Assembly: GCA_030148365.1 (NCBI GenBank)
Contig: JASBTO010000207.1
Coordinates: 1-7,461, forward strand
Length of the DNA: 7,461 nucleotides
DNA from: Kangiellaceae bacterium
GTDB lineage: Bacteria; Pseudomonadota; Gammaproteobacteria; Enterobacterales; Kangiellaceae
Direction: 5' to 3'
The notes under the pieces are model-generated. The model saw only the letters and a list, made by a program, of their open reading frames with translations, made no database searches and was not told where the DNA came from. Positions 6,573 to 7,461 of the stretch are shown here, one piece after another; the first letter of the stretch is position 1; each line of letters starts with the position of its first letter. The position numbers and the translations under genes are program-made.

Positions 6573-6998
6573 TCAGGCTTTGCGCCGCAACCTGAAAATG
6601 ACGTCGACCCGCTCAAGGGTCATGTCCTCGGGAAGCTCGACTTCTGACTGCCAACTGCAATTGTTGAGCAGGATATCGACCAGCCGGTGCTCATCTTCGA
6701 TGTAAAGATGTTGGTGCTCGCTGACATTGGTATCAAAATAAACCTGATCTTGATCCACCAGAATTTTGTGCACCAGACCCTTCGCGGCAAAATCCCGCAA
6801 GGCGTTATAGACCGTAGCCCGGGAAATTTTCTTGCCTGCCGCCCGCGCCGTCGCATACAACTGCTCAGCCGTCAGGTGCCGATCCTTGCCATCGCCGAAT
6901 AACAGCTCCGCCAGTTCAATCCGCTGGCGCGTCGGGCGGAGCCCCGCATGTCGCAGGGAATTCTCTAGCTGCTGATGATCAAACAGGAAAGATGACAT
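6573..6998 (-). CDS. Fur-family regulator, Irr/PerR-like
   Basis: Metal- or peroxide-sensing DNA-binding repressor family; dimeric and cytosolic. With the start at 6998 it has 141 residues. The winged helix spans about 17-80 (HAGLRPTRQRIELAELLFG, then HLTAEQLY with His41, then ISRATVYNALRDFAAKGLV containing the recognition helix). The dimerisation/metal part has YFDTN (Asp89) and SEHQHLYIEDE (His95, His97). The C-terminal CxxC zinc sites of Fur and PerR are missing; the only Cys is 114. This and the YFDTN-SEHQHLYIEDE wording resemble alphaproteobacterial Irr, though its heme motif cannot be confirmed. Start is uncertain: ATG at 6998 fits the family's length and an extended -10 promoter but lacks a Shine-Dalgarno site; ATG at 7037 has GGAG four bases before it; 7070 is also open. 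It lies upstream of, and in the same direction as, the rubrerythrin operon. Confidence 0.9.
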   Translation of the reverse strand: MSSFLFDHQQLENSLRHAGLRPTRQRIELAELLFGDGKDRHLTAEQLYATARAAGKKISRATVYNALRDFAAKGLVHKILVDQDQVYFDTNVSEHQHLYIEDEHRLVDILLNNCSWQSEVELPEDMTLERVDVIFRLRRKA

Positions 6999-7032
6999 AA
7001 AGGAACCGGACTGGTCTGCAATTGACCCATTT

Positions 7033-7041
7033 ATCATACCA
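7033..7041 (-). promoter_or_regulatory. Extended -10 promoter element for the Fur/Irr-like gene
   Basis: The minus strand reads TGG-TATGAT, an extended -10 (TGn) with 5 of 6 matches to TATAAT. No good -35 box lies at 16-18 bases. Transcription would start near 7026, about 28 bases before the ATG at 6998, and would rule out the alternative starts at 7037 and 7070 on this transcript. Confidence 0.4.
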
Positions 7042-7212
7042 CTCCAAAGCGAACAGCGGCCAGCACACAAAGCAAGAGTGCCTATTTTTCAAGTGTTTAG
7101 GAGTTAAGTTATTCTTTGCAAAGGTCATGATTCTGGTACAGACTGAGCGTGGCGCCCGCCATATCGGCGCTTACATCAAACAATTTCTCAAAAACCACGC
7201 AGAGGGGAAGTT

Positions 7213-7461
7213 ATGGAAAAACTTGCTTTTATGGGCCGTATCGCATTCATCGTCGGCCTGGCCATTGCGGTTCTGGTAGGCTTCGGCATTCAGGCCATCT
7301 GGGTGTATTGGGTACTGGCCATTCTCGGCTTGATCGTCGGCTTTCTGAATATCAGCGGCCGGGAAGTTCATATTTTCCTGCTCGCGGCGATAGGTCTTAT
7401 CATGTCGTCGGATTCCGTCCACCTGTTGCCTTTCGTGGGGCAATTCGTCACCGACATAATG
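7213..7461 (+). CDS. Small integral membrane protein, 3' end outside window
   Basis: An open frame of 83 codons runs from the ATG at 7213 to the window edge without a stop. It begins MEKLAFMGRIAF and is strongly hydrophobic, with three likely membrane helices at about residues 8-27 (IAFIVGLAIAVLVGFGIQA), 29-45 (WVYWVLAILGLIVGFLN) and 53-68 (VHIFLLAAIGLIM), joined by short loops. GAGGGG at 7202-7207 ends five bases before the ATG, a good ribosome-binding site. The second helix with GLIVGFLNIS resembles small uncharacterised multi-helix membrane proteins of bacteria and archaea as I remember them, but I cannot name a family. It diverges from the Irr-like regulator gene; the gap between them has no convincing promoter on the plus strand. 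Confidence 0.8.
   Translation, partial: MEKLAFMGRIAFIVGLAIAVLVGFGIQAIWVYWVLAILGLIVGFLNISGREVHIFLLAAIGLIMSSDSVHLLPFVGQFVTDIM

Noticed and set aside
7114..7123. CTTTGCAAAG, a perfect 10-base palindrome
   Set aside because: Short, no spacer, no second copy, and not placed against a credible promoter; probably chance.
7022..7279. Plus-strand frame of 85 codons before and overlapping the membrane protein
   Set aside because: It crosses the regulator promoter, lacks a proper ribosome-binding site and overlaps the better frame at 7213 that has GAGGGG before it.

Overview
The window looks like part of a gammaproteobacterial chromosome. It is GC-rich (roughly 60 percent by eye) and densely coding, and the valyl-tRNA synthetase resembles the E. 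coli-type enzyme, including the region after KMSKS. I cannot name a genus. No tRNA, rRNA, CRISPR array, insertion sequence or phage gene was seen.

Left part, plus strand (2-3915): the 3' three quarters of valS, cut by the window edge. Its stop codon overlaps the ATG of a small predicted lipoprotein gene (ATGA overlap), so the two are probably co-transcribed. After a 93-base gap comes a secreted amidohydrolase of the imidazolonepropionase/prolidase-like type. The gap holds a possible promoter and two related CCGG-AAT-CCGG palindromes.

Middle and right, minus strand (7000 down to 3948): four genes in one direction. These are a Fur-family regulator of Irr/PerR-like type, a rubrerythrin without a rubredoxin domain, a GlpC/HdrD-like protein with two ferredoxin-type clusters and two cysteine-rich (CCG) domains, and a DUF3501 protein. 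The last two overlap by ATGA. Upstream of the rubrerythrin gene are a TTGACA promoter, a perfect 6-3-6 palindrome (TTAGAC-ttg-GTCTAA) next to its -35 box, two small leader hairpins and a very strong Shine-Dalgarno sequence. My reading is a peroxide- or iron-responsive unit: the regulator probably binds the palindrome, the diiron rubrerythrin reduces peroxide, and the Fe-S protein may supply electrons in place of the missing rubredoxin. The role of DUF3501 is not known to me. The amidohydrolase and DUF3501 genes converge with 32 bases between their stop codons, where no clear terminator is seen.

Right edge, plus strand: a hydrophobic membrane protein starts at 7213, diverging from the regulator gene, and runs off the window. 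The 214-base gap between the two regulator-side genes is relatively AT-rich and carries an extended -10 element pointing at the regulator.
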